Origin: SCN-69-37 sp044507065
Lineage (GTDB): Bacteria > Acidobacteriota > Vicinamibacteria > Vicinamibacterales > SCN-69-37
Assembly: GCA_044507065.1 (NCBI GenBank)
Contig: JBIQJY010000011.1
Span: forward strand, 8,423-72,422
Length of the DNA: 64,000 bases
Direction: 5' to 3'
This document shows positions 1 to 7,930 of the stretch, piece after piece; position 1 is the stretch's first letter; every line of letters starts with the position of its first letter. The notes beneath the pieces are model-generated. The model searched no databases. It saw only the letters and a list, made by a program, of their open reading frames with translations, and was not told the DNA's origin. The translations under genes and the position numbers were made by a program.

Positions 1-630
1 GCGGCCGATCGAGTCGGGCGTCCCCTGCCCTGGCGTCCCGTAGGGATGTGTGCCGAACACGAGCCGGCTGAACACCGCGTTGGCGAGGTAGTCCGGATCG
101 TCGTAGCCGACCTGCAGCGCCGACAGCGCCTGCTTCTTCTGGAGCGCGATCTCGCCCTCGGCAAATGCGGGATGCCGGACGATGTCCGACATGAGATCGA
201 GCGCCAGATCCGTCCGATCCTTGACGACCGCGCCCTGCAGATAGGTCAGTTCGTTGCCGGACCCCACGCCGAGCAGGCCGCCGGCCGAATCAATCAGCGT
301 CGCGATCTCGCCCGCTGATTTCGTTGTCGTTCCCTGATTGAGCAGCGTGGCGACAAACGACGCCACGCCCGGCTTGTCGACCGGCTCCTGCATCGCGCCG
401 GCCCGCACGATCATGCGGAAGCTCACGGCCGGCTGCTCGTGATGCGGCACGACCACGACCTGCAGGCCGTTGGCGAGCGTTCTCAGCTCGTAGCTCGGGA
501 AATCGACGGGACGTGCTTCGAGCGGCGGCGGCGGCCCCTCGGTGGGCCACGACTGTCCGTAGGCGCAACTGACGACGGTCAGGACAATGGCCAGCGTGCT
601 CGCGGCGCGGGCAAACGACAGCACCTTCAT
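1..630 (-). CDS. M16 peptidase homologue, non-catalytic partner (3' end off the window)
   Basis: Reading the minus strand from ATG at 630 gives an open frame of 210 codons that runs off the left edge. It starts with a signal peptide (about residues 1-25) and continues as an M16 (insulinase/pitrilysin) N-terminal domain. Where active members have HxxEH, this one reads GVASFVATLLNQGT, so the zinc ligands are missing and it should be catalytically dead. It overlaps the stop of the active M16 gene upstream by ATGA (627-630), so the two are translationally coupled. An active plus an inactive M16B subunit forming one periplasmic processing complex is a known arrangement in this family; the pairing here is inferred from the overlap. 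Confidence 0.85.
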   Translation of the reverse strand, partial: MKVLSFARAASTLAIVLTVVSCAYGQSWPTEGPPPPLEARPVDFPSYELRTLANGLQVVVVPHHEQPAVSFRMIVRAGAMQEPVDKPGVASFVATLLNQGTTTKSAGEIATLIDSAGGLLGVGSGNELTYLQGAVVKDRTDLALDLMSDIVRHPAFAEGEIALQKKQALSALQVGYDDPDYLANAVFSRLVFGTHPYGTPGQGTPDSIGR

Positions 631-1997
631 TGAAACGCTCCGACGGCAGGTGCCGCGCCCGTGCGGGGAAGGATGGTCAGCCGCATCCGCGACCCTTCCG
701 TGAAATAGGTGCGCGCCACACGCTGCACGTCCTCGAGCGTGACGTTCTGGAACAGATCGAACTCCCCGTCGGCCGTCGTGATATCGCCGTGGATCACGGC
801 GGCGTGTCCGAGGTGCAGGGCCTTCTGCCGCACGGTTTCGCGACCGAGGATGTAGTCGCGCGCGAACTGGCGCTTCGCGCGGTTGAGTTCGGCCTCGGTA
901 ATCCCCGTCGCCTTCACGCGCTCGATCTGATCGACGAGCGCCTGCATCACTTCCGCCGGCTGCCGACCCGGGTTGACGATGGCCACCATGTAGAAGAGGT
1001 TCGGGTGCTCGATGAGCTTCGCCTCGCCGAATGCCGCCAGTGCGATCTGCTGGTCGTAGACGAGCGACTGATAGAGCCGCGAACTGTCGCCGTCGGACAT
1101 CACCTTCGCCAGGATGTGCAGCGGATAGGCATCCGGATGGCCGTCATACGTGATGTGGTGCGAGAGGACGACAGCTGGCAGCGGCCACGGCTCGGTCACC
1201 GTGACCACCGACTCGCGCGTGTGCGCCGGTTCGGCCGGAATGTCGCGCGGGACAGGCTGCCCGCGGGGCACGCGACCGAGATACCGCTCGACGAGCGTCA
1301 GCGCCTGATCGCTGTCGAAGTCACCCACGATCACAACCGTGGCGTTGTTGGGGACGTAGTAGGTCCGGTGGAACTCGCGCACGTCCGCGATCGACGCCGC
1401 CTCGAGGTCGGCCATGCTTCCGATCGTCTGGTGCCTGTACGGATGGGTGGTGAAGGCGTTGTCGAAGATGATCTCCGGAAGGCGGCCGAACGGCTGGTTC
1501 TCGAAGCGCATGCGGCGCTCCTCCTTCACCACCTCGCGCTCGGTGCGGAACTTGTCGGCACTCACGTCGAGCGACGCCATGCGATCGGCCTCGAGCCAGA
1601 GCACGAGCGGCAGGTGGTGCGACGGCACCGTCTGCCAGTAGAGCGTCGTGTCCTCGTCGGTCTCGGCGTTGGCCTCCCCGCCGATGCTCGTAATCCAGGA
1701 CGGGTGCTGATCGGGCCGGACGTTCTTCGACCCCTTGAACATCAGGTGTTCGAAGAGGTGGGCAAACCCGGTGCGCCCCGGTTTCTCGTCTTTCGATCCG
1801 ACGTGGTACCACACGGCCACGTGCACCACCGGGGTCGAGTGGTCTTCGAGCATGACGACCTCGAGCCCGTTGTCGAGCGTGGTCATGCGGTAATCGAATT
1901 TCGGTGGTCGGACGATGGTGTCGATGCTGGTGGCACTCGAGCACACCAGCACGGTGGCCAGGATGGTCAGGCCGCGGACCCAGGGCATGCGAAGCAT
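627..1997 (-). CDS. Secreted M16 zinc metallopeptidase (active subunit)
   Basis: 456 residues with a hydrophobic export signal at about 7-24. The inverted zinc motif HLFEH is at residues 80-84, with the third ligand glutamate in EREVVKEE near 159-160, the normal spacing for M16. It is followed by the M16 C-terminal (peptidase-like) domain to about residue 430. The length fits a single-subunit M16B protein (about 420-460). The gene follows lpxD by 12 bases and overlaps the next, inactive M16 gene by four, so lpxD and both peptidase genes are probably one transcript. Likely role: degradation or processing of peptides in the periplasm; substrate unknown. Confidence 0.88.
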   Translation of the reverse strand: MLRMPWVRGLTILATVLVCSSATSIDTIVRPPKFDYRMTTLDNGLEVVMLEDHSTPVVHVAVWYHVGSKDEKPGRTGFAHLFEHLMFKGSKNVRPDQHPSWITSIGGEANAETDEDTTLYWQTVPSHHLPLVLWLEADRMASLDVSADKFRTEREVVKEERRMRFENQPFGRLPEIIFDNAFTTHPYRHQTIGSMADLEAASIADVREFHRTYYVPNNATVVIVGDFDSDQALTLVERYLGRVPRGQPVPRDIPAEPAHTRESVVTVTEPWPLPAVVLSHHITYDGHPDAYPLHILAKVMSDGDSSRLYQSLVYDQQIALAAFGEAKLIEHPNLFYMVAIVNPGRQPAEVMQALVDQIERVKATGITEAELNRAKRQFARDYILGRETVRQKALHLGHAAVIHGDITTADGEFDLFQNVTLEDVQRVARTYFTEGSRMRLTILPRTGAAPAVGAFQ

Positions 1998-2009
1998 GGC
2001 CCGATTATG

Positions 2010-3035
2010 TCACTTCAGGTGTTGTTCGAGCGCGGCAAGTCGGGCATCGAGGTCGGCCAGATCGCGCCGGATCTCCGGCAGGCGGCGACCGAGCACGACC
2101 GTCTCGCGCCACTCGGCCAGGTCGACGGCCGGGATCCCGGCGACGTGCTCACCGGCCGCCACGTCCTTGGTGACGGCCGACTTGGCGCCGATGATGGCGC
2201 CGCGCCCCAGGTGCACGTGCCCGGTCGACCCCGACTGCCCCGCCATGATCACGTCGTCATCGAGCGTGGTGCTGCCGGCGATGCCCACCTGGGCGGCCAG
2301 CAGCACGTTGCGTCCGATGCGCACGCCGTGGGCAATCTGCACGAGATTGTCGATCTTGGTGCCGCGTCCGATTCGAGTCTCGCCGACGGCCGGGCGGTCG
2401 ACCGCCGACTGCGCCCCAATCTCGACGTCGTCTTCGATGACCACACGCCCGGTCTGCGGGATCTTGCGGTGTGTCCCGTCCGGGCGCCGTGCGAACCCGA
2501 ACCCGTCGGCGCCGACCACCACACCATCGTGCAGGATCACGCGCGCCCCGATCTCCACCCGTTCGCGCAGCGACACGTGCGCACGCAGGATGGTGTCGGG
2601 GCCGACGATGACGTCAGCGCCAATGACCACGTGCGGTTCGACCACGACACGGTCCCCGATCCGGGCGCCCGGCCCGATTACCGCAAAGGGGCCGACATGC
2701 ACCTCTTCGCCAAGCGAGGCCGTGGCATCGACCGAGGCGAGCGGACTGACGCCGGCAGCGGGACGCGAGACGGGGGCGAGGATCGAGACCGCCTCGGCCC
2801 AGGCCAGATAGGGCTGCGGCGTGCGCAGCACGGCGCAGGGCGCCGACACCACCGACTCGTCGGCGATGACGGCCGACGCGCGCGTCGTCGGAAGCCGCGC
2901 GGCATACTTCGAATTGGCCAGAAAGGTCACGTCGCCGGGACCGGCGTCGTCGATCGCGGCTACCCCCCCGACCTCCAGAGCACCATCACCGTCCAGACGA
3001 CACCCTAATCGTTCTGCGAGGTCAGCAAGCGTCAC
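2010..3035 (-). CDS. lpxD: UDP-3-O-acylglucosamine N-acyltransferase
   Basis: Third enzyme of lipid A synthesis: transfers an R-3-hydroxyacyl chain from ACP to the 2-amino group of UDP-3-O-acylglucosamine. The 341 residues fit the family. An N-terminal uridine-binding domain (about 1-100) is followed by left-handed beta-helix hexapeptide repeats (about 100-310) and a short C-terminal helix. The catalytic histidine is His236 in NLVQIAHGVRIG. I chose GTG at 3035 because it places MTLADLAERLG at the N-terminus as in the family; the open frame extends far upstream only by chance. A TATACT hexamer (3046-3051) lies ten bases before the GTG, there is no Shine-Dalgarno, and the transcript may be nearly leaderless. 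Confidence 0.93.
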   Translation of the reverse strand: MTLADLAERLGCRLDGDGALEVGGVAAIDDAGPGDVTFLANSKYAARLPTTRASAVIADESVVSAPCAVLRTPQPYLAWAEAVSILAPVSRPAAGVSPLASVDATASLGEEVHVGPFAVIGPGARIGDRVVVEPHVVIGADVIVGPDTILRAHVSLRERVEIGARVILHDGVVVGADGFGFARRPDGTHRKIPQTGRVVIEDDVEIGAQSAVDRPAVGETRIGRGTKIDNLVQIAHGVRIGRNVLLAAQVGIAGSTTLDDDVIMAGQSGSTGHVHLGRGAIIGAKSAVTKDVAAGEHVAGIPAVDLAEWRETVVLGRRLPEIRRDLADLDARLAALEQHLK

Positions 3036-3045
3036 TGCGCGCGCG

Positions 3046-3051
3046 AGTATA
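3046..3051 (-). promoter_or_regulatory. -10-like element just upstream of lpxD
   Basis: TATACT on the minus strand, ending ten bases before the lpxD GTG. No convincing -35 is seen 16-18 bases further upstream. A start site about seven bases downstream would leave only a 3-4 base leader. Confidence 0.5.
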
Positions 3052-3063
3052 CACCCCACGCGC

Positions 3064-3741
3064 TCACCCGCTGTGATCGGCCACGCGCTCCACGAAGGCG
3101 GCCAATCGATCGAGTCCGAGGGCCGCGGCCGCGTCGGCCAGTCGAGCCGCGCGCGCCTCCGGCGCCTCCCGGAGCGCGTCGGCCACGGCCGACAACTCGG
3201 AACTGGGCGACGAGATCCAGGTGACCGTCGAGAGCCCGCATCGTGCGCCGCGCATGGAAAAGAAATGTCCCACGGCGCGGAACGTGAAGTACCACGAGAC
3301 CACATTGGGTCCCGGGATGAAGAAAAGGGCCGGTCCGGTGATGGCGACGAGCAACCCGTCGATGACCATCCAGCGGCGGTGCCGGCCGTAGTCGGCCTCG
3401 AGCTCGCGGCAGGTAATCGCGATCGCCTGGGGCCCGTCGAGCAGGTCGGGATGCACGAGCGTGGCGGACGACTCGTATCGGAGGTTCCAGAGCAGGCGCT
3501 GCTCGGCGACGGCCTCGGCAATCTTGCGGGTCACGAAGCGCCGGATGCGGCCGCGGCCGGGATCGTCGGTGCCCCCTCGCTGCTGCTCCTCGCCCTCGTT
3601 GACGGCCCGGCGGAATGACGCCTTCAGACGGTCGAGCCACGAGGCCGGCTCGCGCTCCTCCTCTGCTTCGCCGGTGACAGTTGACGCTTCACAATAGAGG
3701 GCGTACCGGGTCGAACTGGCGGGAACGAGATAGACGTCCAT
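3064..3741 (-). CDS. Membrane-anchored protein resembling the mitochondrial K+-H+ exchange-related family
   Basis: 225 residues beginning MDVYLVPASSTRYALYCEAS. An N-terminal soluble part containing an acidic/basic linker (about 22-65) is followed by a helical region and a single strongly hydrophobic stretch (about 128-152, with FFIPGPNVVSWYF), then a soluble C-terminal helical tail. The MDVYLVP..RYxLYCE opening and the central WMVIDGLL/PGPN hydrophobic block remind me of the Mit_KHE1 family (PF10173), which has bacterial members; I could not run a profile search, so this is tentative. ATG at 3741 is the first start. It lies 28 bases upstream of lpxD on the same strand and divergent from gatC. 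Confidence 0.55.
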   Translation of the reverse strand: MDVYLVPASSTRYALYCEASTVTGEAEEEREPASWLDRLKASFRRAVNEGEEQQRGGTDDPGRGRIRRFVTRKIAEAVAEQRLLWNLRYESSATLVHPDLLDGPQAIAITCRELEADYGRHRRWMVIDGLLVAITGPALFFIPGPNVVSWYFTFRAVGHFFSMRGARCGLSTVTWISSPSSELSAVADALREAPEARAARLADAAAALGLDRLAAFVERVADHSG

Positions 3742-3823
3742 GCTGGAGGTACGATTCCGGTCGGTCGGCAGTATCGAGCCGGCATCACTCGCGTGGGAGC
3801 GCGGTCGCCGTAGGTGAACATGC

Positions 3824-3829
3824 TAGCAT
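3824..3829 (+). promoter_or_regulatory. -10-like element upstream of gatC
   Basis: TAGCAT (TANNNT type) ends ten bases before the gatC ATG; no clear Shine-Dalgarno lies between. Confidence 0.4.
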
Positions 3830-3839
3830 CCTGAAGCGC

Positions 3840-4133
3840 ATGGCCACCCGACCCGACATCGACGTCATTGCCGTTGCCAGCCTGGCCCGCCTGGCACTGA
3901 CACCGGCAGAGGTCGAGCTCTTCTCGACACAGCTGGCCGACATCCTGGCGTACGCCGAAGCCGTGCAGCAGATCGATACGACGGGTGTCCCGCCGACGTC
4001 GCATCCCGGCGCGGCCGCGCCCGTGTGGCGCGAGGACGTTGTCGCAGCCTCGCTCCCACGCGATCAGGCACTGGCCGAGGCGCCCGGCACGACGCCGCGC
4101 AGCGGACTGTTCAAGGTTCCGAAGGTACTCTGA
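3840..4133 (+). CDS. gatC: Aspartyl/glutamyl-tRNA amidotransferase subunit C
   Basis: 97 residues, typical GatC size. GatC is the small belt-like subunit that holds GatA and GatB together in the enzyme that amidates Glu-tRNA(Gln) and/or Asp-tRNA(Asn). The N-terminal helix pattern VIAVASLARLALTPAEVE and the C-terminal LFKVPKVL are characteristic. The open frame continues upstream, but only ATG at 3840 gives the family N-terminus. TAGCAT (3824-3829) ends ten bases before it, so the mRNA may be nearly leaderless. gatA follows after three bases; gatB is not in this window. Confidence 0.93.
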   Translation: MATRPDIDVIAVASLARLALTPAEVELFSTQLADILAYAEAVQQIDTTGVPPTSHPGAAAPVWREDVVAASLPRDQALAEAPGTTPRSGLFKVPKVL

Positions 4134-4136
4134 CGC

Positions 4137-5585
4137 ATGGCCGATTCGCTGCCGACGGCGCGCGACATCCGCGACGCCATCCTGGCCGGGACCACCACGG
4201 CCCAAGCCACGTGTGAAGCCGCACTCACCCGGATCGCCGACGCCGACGGGACCCTCCACGCCTTTCACCTCGTCGATGCCGAGCGCGCCCTCGCGCGTGC
4301 ACGCGCGCTCGACCGCGGCGAGGCTCCGACCGGCCCCCTGCACGGTGTTCCTGTCGCGCTGAAGGACAACATCACCGTCGCGGGCATGAAGACGACGGCC
4401 GGTTCGAAGATGCTCGAGCACTACACGCCACCCTACGACGCCACGGTGGTGCGCAAGCTCGAGGCGGCCGGCGCCGTCATCATCGGCAAGACGATTTGTG
4501 ACGAGTTCTCGATGGGATCATCGACGGAGAACTCGGCGTTCGGCCCGGCACGCAACCCCTGGGCCACCGACCGGGTACCGGGCGGTTCGAGCGGCGGATC
4601 GGCCGTTGCCGTGGCCGCCGGCATGACCCCGCTCGCGCTCGGCTCCGATACCGGCGGGTCGATCCGCCAGCCCGCCGCGTTCTGTGGCGTGGTGGGGATG
4701 AAGCCCACCTACGGGCGCGTGTCCCGGTACGGTCTCATCGCCTACGCATCGTCGCTCGACCAGATTGGACCATTTGCACGCACGGTCGCCGACGCCGCGT
4801 TGTGCCTGGACGTGATTGCAGGCGCCGATCCCCAGGACGCCACGGCGGCGGCCGTCGATGCGCCGAGGCTCGCCGATGCGCTGACCGGTGAGGTGCGCGG
4901 GTTGAGGGTCGGTGTGCCGCGATCGTGGCTGCGCGAGGGCCTCGACGCCGATGTCTCGCGCGCGTTCGACGAGAGCCTGGCACTGCTCGAACAACTCGGC
5001 GCGACCTTGCACGACGTGGAGCTGCCCCACAGCCGGGCGGCCGTTCCCACCTACTACCTGGTGGCCACGGCGGAGGCCAGCTCGAACCTCGCACGCTACG
5101 ACGGCGTCCGCTACGGACTGCGCGTACCCGATGCGACATCGCTGGGCGACATGTACGACCGCACGCGCGATCAGGGCTTCGGCGCCGAGGTCAAGCGCCG
5201 CATCATGCTCGGCACCTACATCCTGAGCGCGGGATACTACGACGCCTACTACATCAAGGCGCAGCAGGTCCGCACGCTGATCCGGCGCGACTTCGACGCG
5301 GCGTTCGAAACCGTCGACGTCATCGCCACGCCGACGACGCCCACCGCCGCGTTCCCCCTGGGCGCACTCAACGACAATCCGCTGCAGATGTATCTGGCCG
5401 ACACGTTCACGGTGAGCGCACCGCTGGCCGGCCTGCCGGCGCTCAGTGTGCCCTGCGGTCTGACGAGTGAACAGTTGCCGGTGGGACTTCAGTTAACGGG
5501 TCGGACATGGGACGAGGCCACGATCCTGCGCGCGGCCGACGCATTCGAACGTGCGCGCGGTACGCTCGGCATCCCGGTCGGCTGA
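4137..5585 (+). CDS. gatA: Aspartyl/glutamyl-tRNA amidotransferase subunit A (amidase)
   Basis: 482 residues, full length. It is the glutaminase subunit of GatCAB: it releases ammonia from glutamine or asparagine and channels it to GatB. The amidase-signature triad is present: Lys76 in VALKDN, cis-Ser151 in GGSSGGSA and nucleophile Ser175 in SDTGGSIRQPA. The C-terminal NPLQMYLADTFT..ANLAGLP-type segment (here SAPLAGLPALSVPCG) matches GatA rather than other amidases. It is three bases downstream of gatC, an ordinary gatCA operon. Confidence 0.96.
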   Translation: MADSLPTARDIRDAILAGTTTAQATCEAALTRIADADGTLHAFHLVDAERALARARALDRGEAPTGPLHGVPVALKDNITVAGMKTTAGSKMLEHYTPPYDATVVRKLEAAGAVIIGKTICDEFSMGSSTENSAFGPARNPWATDRVPGGSSGGSAVAVAAGMTPLALGSDTGGSIRQPAAFCGVVGMKPTYGRVSRYGLIAYASSLDQIGPFARTVADAALCLDVIAGADPQDATAAAVDAPRLADALTGEVRGLRVGVPRSWLREGLDADVSRAFDESLALLEQLGATLHDVELPHSRAAVPTYYLVATAEASSNLARYDGVRYGLRVPDATSLGDMYDRTRDQGFGAEVKRRIMLGTYILSAGYYDAYYIKAQQVRTLIRRDFDAAFETVDVIATPTTPTAAFPLGALNDNPLQMYLADTFTVSAPLAGLPALSVPCGLTSEQLPVGLQLTGRTWDEATILRAADAFERARGTLGIPVG

Positions 5586-5600
5586 CGGACCGATTCCCGG

Positions 5601-5798
5601 TCAGCGCCCGCGAGCCCTGTTGGGCCGCCAGACAGCAATGAGCGCGACGAGCCCGGACAGCGCGGAGATGGCCAGCACGACACGACTGGCCATGGCACCG
5701 GCCGGCGGCTGGTTCTGGCCCGTCCATTGCCAGCCGACCACCACCGCAAAGAGGATCACCAGCACGAATATCGTCACGAGCGTTCGGACAAGCGCCAT
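5601..5798 (-). CDS. Small two-helix membrane protein, function unknown
   Basis: 65 residues from ATG at 5798, which has a good ribosome site (GGGAAGGACGTA before it). Two transmembrane segments are visible, about residues 3-24 (TLVTIFVLVILFAVVVGW) and 38-58, separated by a short loop containing NQPP, with an Arg-rich C-terminus. I recognise no family. It is convergent with gatA and lies downstream of the hsp20 terminator. The longer reading from 5993 has no support. Confidence 0.6.
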   Translation of the reverse strand: MALVRTLVTIFVLVILFAVVVGWQWTGQNQPPAGAMASRVVLAISALSGLVALIAVWRPNRARGR

Positions 5799-5884
5799 TA
5801 CGTCCTTCCCCTGACTGCAACCGGGCGCGATCCTCGCAGCCGCCCCTCCCGTCGTCAATAGTGGATTCCGGCTACCCGCGGCAC

Positions 5885-5917
5885 AAAAAAAAGGCCGGGC
5901 AGTCATCCTGCCCGGCC
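5885..5917 (-). terminator. Rho-independent terminator of hsp20
   Basis: Perfect 10-bp stem GGCCGGGCAG/CTGCCCGGCC (5893-5902 with 5908-5917) and a 5-base loop. On the minus strand it is followed by eight U (plus-strand A tract 5885-5892). It sits 36 bases after the hsp20 stop. Confidence 0.9.
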
Positions 5918-5952
5918 CTCTGTGGCCCGTTCTGGCCCCGGTGCCACGACCA

Positions 5953-6390
5953 TCAACCGCTAATCGCGATCTGGCGTGGGCGGGTCTCTTCACGGCGTGG
6001 CAACGTCACGGTGAGCACGCCATCCTTGTAGTCGGCCTCGACGCGCGCGGCGTCGATGGTGGCCGGCAGCGAGAAGCTGCGGCGGAACGAACCATAGCCG
6101 CGCTCGACGCGATGGTACGTGTCGCCCTCGGACTTCTTCTCGAACTTCCGCTCGCCCTGAATCGTCAGGACGTCGTTCTCGAAGGTGACCTTGATGTCCT
6201 CCCGTCTCATGTCGGGCAGTTCGACGCGCACGACGACGTTCTTCTCGGCCGTCTCGACGATGTCGACGGGCGGAACCCAGGCTCCGGGCGAGATCGGCTC
6301 ACCTTGCCAGGCCGCTTCGAACATCCGGTTCAGGCGGTCAATCTCCATGGCCGCGAGGCCGGAAACGGGACTCCAACGTGTCAATGTCAT
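5953..6390 (-). CDS. Small heat-shock protein (Hsp20/alpha-crystallin)
   Basis: 145 residues. An N-terminal arm (WSPVSGLAAMEIDRLNRMF) is followed by an alpha-crystallin domain (about 42-135) with the typical VRVELPDMRREDIKVTFEN start and GVLTVTLPRRE end, and an IxI-type tail (QIAISG) that docks in oligomers. It is an ATP-independent holdase chaperone of the cytoplasm. ATG at 6390 has a strong ribosome site (GGAAGGAGGAACGCAA). It is divergent from a second hsp20 gene across a 264-base control region holding a perfect 8-bp inverted repeat, suggesting shared stress control. Confidence 0.93.
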   Translation of the reverse strand: MTLTRWSPVSGLAAMEIDRLNRMFEAAWQGEPISPGAWVPPVDIVETAEKNVVVRVELPDMRREDIKVTFENDVLTIQGERKFEKKSEGDTYHRVERGYGSFRRSFSLPATIDAARVEADYKDGVLTVTLPRREETRPRQIAISG

Positions 6391-6483
6391 TTGCGTTCCT
6401 CCTTCCTGATGTTTCTGCGTATAGGGGGCCGGGCGCCTGTTCGGCCGCCACATCCCCCCGAACTCACTACCATTTTGCACCTG

Positions 6484-6530
6484 ATATGAGTGTTTGTCAA
6501 GCATCATGTATTAGTGTTTACAACTCATAT
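6484..6530. promoter_or_regulatory. Palindromic control region between divergent hsp20 genes
   Basis: Perfect inverted repeat ATATGAGT (6484-6491) / ACTCATAT (6523-6530) with a 31-base spacer. It also contains AGTGTTT direct repeats at 6489-6495 and 6513-6519, 24 bases apart. On the minus strand TTGACA (6495-6500) faces the first hsp20; on the plus strand TATTAT (6528-6533) is a candidate -10 for the second. The stretch is locally AT-rich in a GC-rich genome. It is not a match to CIRCE and only partly recalls the HspR HAIR element; the regulator is unknown. Confidence 0.55.
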
Positions 6531-6654
6531 TATGAACCGATTGCGTGCGTTGTGGCCACGGTCTTCGCGCCCCGTTCGCGGAAACACCCCAGGGCGTCCT
6601 GTGGTCTTTGCCCGCCCGGACGAATGCGCCGGGACGCAGGCATATGATGTTGCG

Positions 6655-7092
6655 GTGAGTGAAACGTTCCTTGGCGCGGCCGATCTGGCGGAAGATGCCC
6701 GTCAGCTCCTCGCCGAACTGGATAAGGATGTGCCCGGCGCCGCGGCAATCAATACGGACTGCCGGCCACCCGTCGACGTATTCGAGACCGCCACAGCCGT
6801 CGAGATCGTGGCCGACGTCCCGGGCGTGTCCCCAGAGTCGGTCCGCGTCGCCATCCGACGCAACACCCTGCTGATTGTCGGCGCCAAAGCCGCGGCCGCC
6901 GTCGACCGCGCGGCGCGCTTTCACATTGCCGAACGCAGCTACGGCCGGTTTGCGCGCGTCGTGCGCCTCAACGGGGCGTTCGACGCCACGCGCGCCAGCG
7001 CCCGGGTTCAGGCCGGACAGTTGCGCATCACCCTCCCCAGACTCGAGGAGCGGCGCGGCCGCATCCTCCGTATCCCGGTGGAACGCGCATGA
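6655..7092 (+). CDS. Second, divergent small heat-shock protein (Hsp20)
   Basis: An alpha-crystallin domain of about residues 35-135 with VEIVADVPGVSPESVRVAIR and GQLRITLPRLEE, ending in the IxI/V motif ILRIPVE. GTG at 6655 gives 145 residues, the same length as the neighbour; the frame stays open upstream to 6532 or 6490, so the start is uncertain. It is more diverged and Ala-rich than its neighbour. Its stop overlaps the ymdB ATG (7089-7092), so the two are co-transcribed. Confidence 0.8.
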   Translation: MSETFLGAADLAEDARQLLAELDKDVPGAAAINTDCRPPVDVFETATAVEIVADVPGVSPESVRVAIRRNTLLIVGAKAAAAVDRAARFHIAERSYGRFARVVRLNGAFDATRASARVQAGQLRITLPRLEERRGRILRIPVERA

Positions 7093-7922
7093 CCCGTCTG
7101 CTCTTCATTGGTGACATCGTCGGCAAGCCCGGACGCGAACTCGTCCGTCGCGCGCTGGCGCCGCTCGTCGCACATCACCGGATCGACCTGGTCATTGCCA
7201 ATGGCGAAAATGCAGCCGCTGGCTTCGGGATTACGCCCGACCTGGCCGACGACCTGTTTTCGTTCGGCGTTCAGGTCATCACGGGCGGCAACCACAGCTG
7301 GGACAAGAAGGAAATCTTCTCCTACATGCCCGCGCATCCGCGGCTGCTGCGCCCGTCGAACTTCCCCGCGGGCGCACCGGGCCATGGTCGGGTTGTCGTG
7401 ACGGCAACCAACGGCGTGTCGGTCGGCGTCATCAACACGATGGGCCGGGTGTTCATGACGGCCCTCGATGATCCCTTCGCCGGCGTACTCGCCGACATCG
7501 ACGCGGTGAAAGCCGACGGTGCCCAGATCGTCTTCGTGGACTTCCATGCCGAGGCGACATCGGAAAAGGTCGCCATGGGGTGGCACCTCGACGGCCGCGT
7601 GGCGGCCGTTGTGGGCACGCACACGCACGTGCCGACGGCCGACGCCCGAGTGCTGCCCCAGGGCACCGCGTACATCACGGATGTCGGCATGACCGGGCCG
7701 CACGATTCGGTCATCGGCGTCGAGCGGCACGCGGTCGTGCAGCGGTTCCTCACCGGCCTGCCGCAGCGGTTCGAAACGGCGCGCGACAATCCACGACTGA
7801 ACGCCGTGATCGTCACCGCCGACGAAGCCACGGGGCGTGCGACGGCCATCGAACGCATCGGACTGTCGGACGACGACGTCGAGGCTCTCGTCGCGCGGCC
7901 AGTCGACGCGGTGCCTCGCTAG
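7089..7922 (+). CDS. ymdB: YmdB-type metallophosphoesterase
   Basis: 277 residues, the usual length for the TIGR00282 family. Metal-binding motifs of the calcineurin-like fold are visible: FIGDIVGKPGR, IANGENAA, GGNHSWDKKE, VDFHAEATSEK and GTHTHVPTAD. YmdB proteins hydrolyse 2',3'-cyclic nucleotides and affect RNA turnover and biofilm behaviour in Bacillus; the function here is inferred from family. It overlaps the upstream hsp20 by four bases and is followed by xseA eight bases later. Confidence 0.92.
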   Translation: MTRLLFIGDIVGKPGRELVRRALAPLVAHHRIDLVIANGENAAAGFGITPDLADDLFSFGVQVITGGNHSWDKKEIFSYMPAHPRLLRPSNFPAGAPGHGRVVVTATNGVSVGVINTMGRVFMTALDDPFAGVLADIDAVKADGAQIVFVDFHAEATSEKVAMGWHLDGRVAAVVGTHTHVPTADARVLPQGTAYITDVGMTGPHDSVIGVERHAVVQRFLTGLPQRFETARDNPRLNAVIVTADEATGRATAIERIGLSDDDVEALVARPVDAVPR

Positions 7923-7930
7923 CCGCCACC

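Noticed and set aside
630..3008. Long plus-strand open frame (792 codons) across lpxD and the M16 peptidase
   Set aside because: It is antisense to two well-recognised genes and has Arg/His/Asp-rich composition typical of GC-driven shadow frames.
2010..3521. Extending lpxD upstream to a 503-residue protein
   Set aside because: The extra 160 residues are antibiased, low-complexity and overlap the real gene at 3064-3741 in another frame.
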